From Loktanella gaetbuli (GTDB lineage: Bacteria > Pseudomonadota > Alphaproteobacteria > Rhodobacterales > Rhodobacteraceae), in NCBI RefSeq assembly GCF_020531945.1, contig NZ_JAJATZ010000001.1:372001-436000 (forward strand): a stretch of DNA of 64,000 nt, read 5' to 3'. The notes under the pieces are model-generated. The model searched no databases. It saw only the letters and a list, made by a program, of their open reading frames with translations, and was not told the DNA's origin. Each line of letters opens with the position of its first letter. Position 1 is the first letter of the stretch. Below are positions 62,305 to 64,000 of this stretch, piece after piece. The position numbers were made by a program, and so were the translations under genes.

Positions 62305-62326
62305 CAAGCACATGATCGTTTGCTTG
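62305..62326. repeat. Inverted repeat in the gnd-trkA intergenic region
   Basis: CAAGCA-N10-TGCTTG in the 219-bp AT-rich gap between the divergent genes gnd and the potassium-uptake pair. It could be an operator for either gene. No full promoter was identified. Confidence 0.35.
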
Positions 62327-62460
62327 TAATTGGTATTATGTAATTAAAGGAGTGGATCAAATCCCGGCCCGTCGCTTTATTCCAGCAGCCAATGCACCGT
62401 CACCGCTTCTCATCCGTGCAAAGCGCACTAATGTCATTCTGGTAGTTGCAGGAAATGGTT

Positions 62461-63123
62461 ATGGCACGCGGACGTCGTACATTCGGAATCGTTGGACTTG
62501 GTATCTTTGGACGGGCTGTCGCGAACGAGCTGACACGCTTTGGCAACCACGTCATCGGAATTGACACCAACCCGCAAGCCGTGAGCGACATGGTCGACAC
62601 CTTGACGCAAACCATGATCGTCGATGCCCGCGACGAAGCGGCATTGCGCGAGGCTGGCATGGGAGATTGTGATTTCGTTCTGGTCGCGATGGGCAGCGAT
62701 CTGGAAGCGTCGATCCTCGCCGTGATGAATCTCAAGCTCATTGGTGTGCGGACCGTCTGGGCCAAGGCCCGTACCAAAACCCATCACCGCATCCTGTCAA
62801 AGCTTGGTGTGGACCGGGTCATCCATCCTGAACACGAAGTCGGACAGCACATCGCACAGGTCATGCACAACCCGTTGGTGCGCGACTACGTCAGCCTCGG
62901 CAACGGTTATCACGTGGTGAATTTCCGCATCCCAAAGAGCCTCGAGGATCGCAAGCTCGAAGACCTGAGCCACGCCAAGGAACACAATCTGCGATGTATC
63001 GGTGTCATGCGTGGCACCGAATATCTGGGCCATGACGGCAGCAGCTTTACCTTGCAACCCGATGATTTACTGTTGCTTTTGGGCACCAGGAACGATTTGC
63101 GCGAGTTCGCCGAGGATCTGTAA
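62461..63123 (+). CDS. Potassium uptake regulatory subunit, TrkA/KtrA type
   Basis: 220 residues: RCK-N domain (about 6-135: FGIVGLGIFGRAVANELTRFGNHVIGIDTN, with the NAD/ATP-binding GxGxFG) and an RCK-C part (about 140-220). Gates a TrkH/KtrB pore. ATG 62461 has AGGA seven bases upstream; the TTG (62446) and ATG (62455) further up are not well placed. Stop overlaps the next ATG (TAATG). Confidence 0.92.
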   Translation: MARGRRTFGIVGLGIFGRAVANELTRFGNHVIGIDTNPQAVSDMVDTLTQTMIVDARDEAALREAGMGDCDFVLVAMGSDLEASILAVMNLKLIGVRTVWAKARTKTHHRILSKLGVDRVIHPEHEVGQHIAQVMHNPLVRDYVSLGNGYHVVNFRIPKSLEDRKLEDLSHAKEHNLRCIGVMRGTEYLGHDGSSFTLQPDDLLLLLGTRNDLREFAEDL

Positions 63124-64000
63124 TGCCATCATCGCCACTTCAGCGCCGTGGACGGTTCGGCATGCGCAGTTTCCGTATGCCGCCACCGGCGACCCTGTGC
63201 CTGATCTATCTGTCGTCAATCATCGTTGGTGCGGGTCTGCTGTCCCTGCCCTTTGCCACCGCGCCAGACGTGGACATCGGCCTGATGACGGCGGTGTTCA
63301 TTTCGACCTCGGCAGTCACGGTGACAGGCCTTTCGACAGTCGACGTCGGCGCAACCTTCAGCTTGTTCGGCGAAGTCGTGATTGCCGCCCTGATCCAGCT
63401 TGGCGGTCTTGGGCTGATGACCTTTGCCGTTATGGTCCTGTCCGCGCTTGGCATCCCGGTCGGTATGCCGCAACGCCTGATCCTGCGCGAGGATCTGGGC
63501 CAGACCACGTTGAACAATCTGACGGTGTTGGTGCGGATCATTCTGGTTGTCGCACTGACCTGCGAACTGGTGGCGACATGTATCCTCAGCTTTGTCTTCA
63601 TACCGGAATTCGGCGTGGCCCACGGAATGTGGCTGGCGCTGTTCCATGCCATTTCAGCATTCAACAATGCAGGTTTTTCACTCCTGCCGACCGGGCTTGT
63701 TCCTTATGTCGCCGATCCGATCGTGAATATCGTCATTCCGGTGCTGTTCATTCTGGGTGGTCTGGGATTCGTCGTGGTGGGCGACATTTATCAAAAACGG
63801 TCGTGGCAACGCCTGACACTGCACTCGAAATTGATGCTGTCAGGATCGGCCTGCCTGATCGTGTTCGGTTTTGTCACCTTTGCGCTGCTGGAATGGACCA
63901 ATCCGGGGACATTGGGCGCCCTGCCCTCGTCCGGTCAGCGGCTGTGGGCATCATGGTTCCAGGCCGTCACGCCACGCACGGCTGGTTTCAACACGCTGGA
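63123..64000 (+). CDS. Potassium uptake pore protein, TrkH/KtrB type (3' end missing)
   Basis: About 292 residues visible. Membrane protein with the pore repeats: first STSAVTVTGLSTVD, second FHAISAFNNAGFSLL, third FQAVTPRTAGFNTL, the GF/GL filter loops of the Trk/Ktr family. Runs off the window end; two more segments are expected. Coupled to the TrkA/KtrA gene, so the two form one transporter. Confidence 0.93.
   Translation, partial: MPSSPLQRRGRFGMRSFRMPPPATLCLIYLSSIIVGAGLLSLPFATAPDVDIGLMTAVFISTSAVTVTGLSTVDVGATFSLFGEVVIAALIQLGGLGLMTFAVMVLSALGIPVGMPQRLILREDLGQTTLNNLTVLVRIILVVALTCELVATCILSFVFIPEFGVAHGMWLALFHAISAFNNAGFSLLPTGLVPYVADPIVNIVIPVLFILGGLGFVVVGDIYQKRSWQRLTLHSKLMLSGSACLIVFGFVTFALLEWTNPGTLGALPSSGQRLWASWFQAVTPRTAGFNTL

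Overview
This 64 kb window is chromosomal DNA from an alphaproteobacterium, almost certainly a Rhodobacterales (Roseobacter-group) species. The evidence is a GC-rich, densely packed sequence, a circularly permuted two-piece tmRNA gene, an alphaproteobacterial LexA box (GTTC-N7-GTTC), an alpha-type SspB adaptor, a DUF1476 ATP synthase zeta inhibitor, a suf operon headed by an Rrf2/IscR regulator without the usual cysteine triad, and typical family companions such as DUF4169, DUF1194 and DUF1638. The species cannot be named from this sequence alone. No insertion sequence, prophage, integrase, CRISPR array or rRNA was seen.

Layout. 1-6.5 kb: a partial AGCS-type sodium:amino-acid symporter, ndk, small membrane proteins, a DEAD-box RNA helicase with a long basic repeat tail, a CPBP protease and an alpha/beta hydrolase. 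6.6-14.2 kb: the iron-sulfur assembly operon iscR-iscS-like-sufB-sufC-sufD-two YIP1-like membrane proteins-sufS, preceded by a palindrome of the ICE/Irr type; sufE lies apart at 17.8 kb. 14.2-14.5 kb: tRNA-Arg(CCG) and a convergent tRNA with anticodon CAT, probably Ile2. 14.9-17.8 kb: purM, purN, rnd. 18.2-22.7 kb: parts of a split cobalamin methionine synthase (DUF1638, a 51-residue membrane protein in an overlapping frame, a corrinoid protein, and a zinc homocysteine methyltransferase), interleaved with a radical SAM gene under a LexA box. 22.7-25.4 kb: ATP synthase zeta subunit and purC-purS-nucleotidase-purQ. 25.4-28.5 kb: a DctB/DctD two-component pair whose DctD lacks the sigma54 contact loop. 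28.6-32.4 kb: a lipoprotein and RNase E.

32.5-41.4 kb: TusA and CcdA (divergent), an unusual membrane alpha/beta hydrolase coupled to a cytochrome P450, two small conserved proteins, fumC, sspB, a von Willebrand-like DUF1194 protein and an orphan GH13 alpha-glucosidase. 41.4-41.7 kb is not empty: it holds the permuted ssrA (tmRNA) gene on the minus strand, with tag peptide ANDNHAPVAVAA. 41.8-47.0 kb: a Liv-type amino-acid ABC transporter. 47.2-50.4 kb: a GlxA-type regulator, class II DAHP synthase and a PAS protein. 50.6-53.8 kb: yicC, gmk, gamma carbonic anhydrase and a cystathionine beta-lyase-like enzyme. 53.9-60.8 kb: the complete phosphate regulon phoR-pstSCAB-phoU-phoB with Pho-box repeats before pstS. 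60.8-64 kb: gnd, then the potassium uptake pair trkA/trkH-type, cut by the window end.

Functional links: SspB and SsrA act in the same tagging/ClpXP pathway and lie 2.5 kb apart. The suf genes are split between one operon and a distant sufE. The methionine synthase parts are spread over 4.5 kb around unrelated genes. The pur genes form two clusters. Nothing here is a clear new defence or mobile system. The most unusual items are the small DUF1638-coupled membrane protein, the YIP1 pair inside suf, the LexA-controlled apparently leaderless radical SAM gene, and the sigma54-independent-looking DctD.
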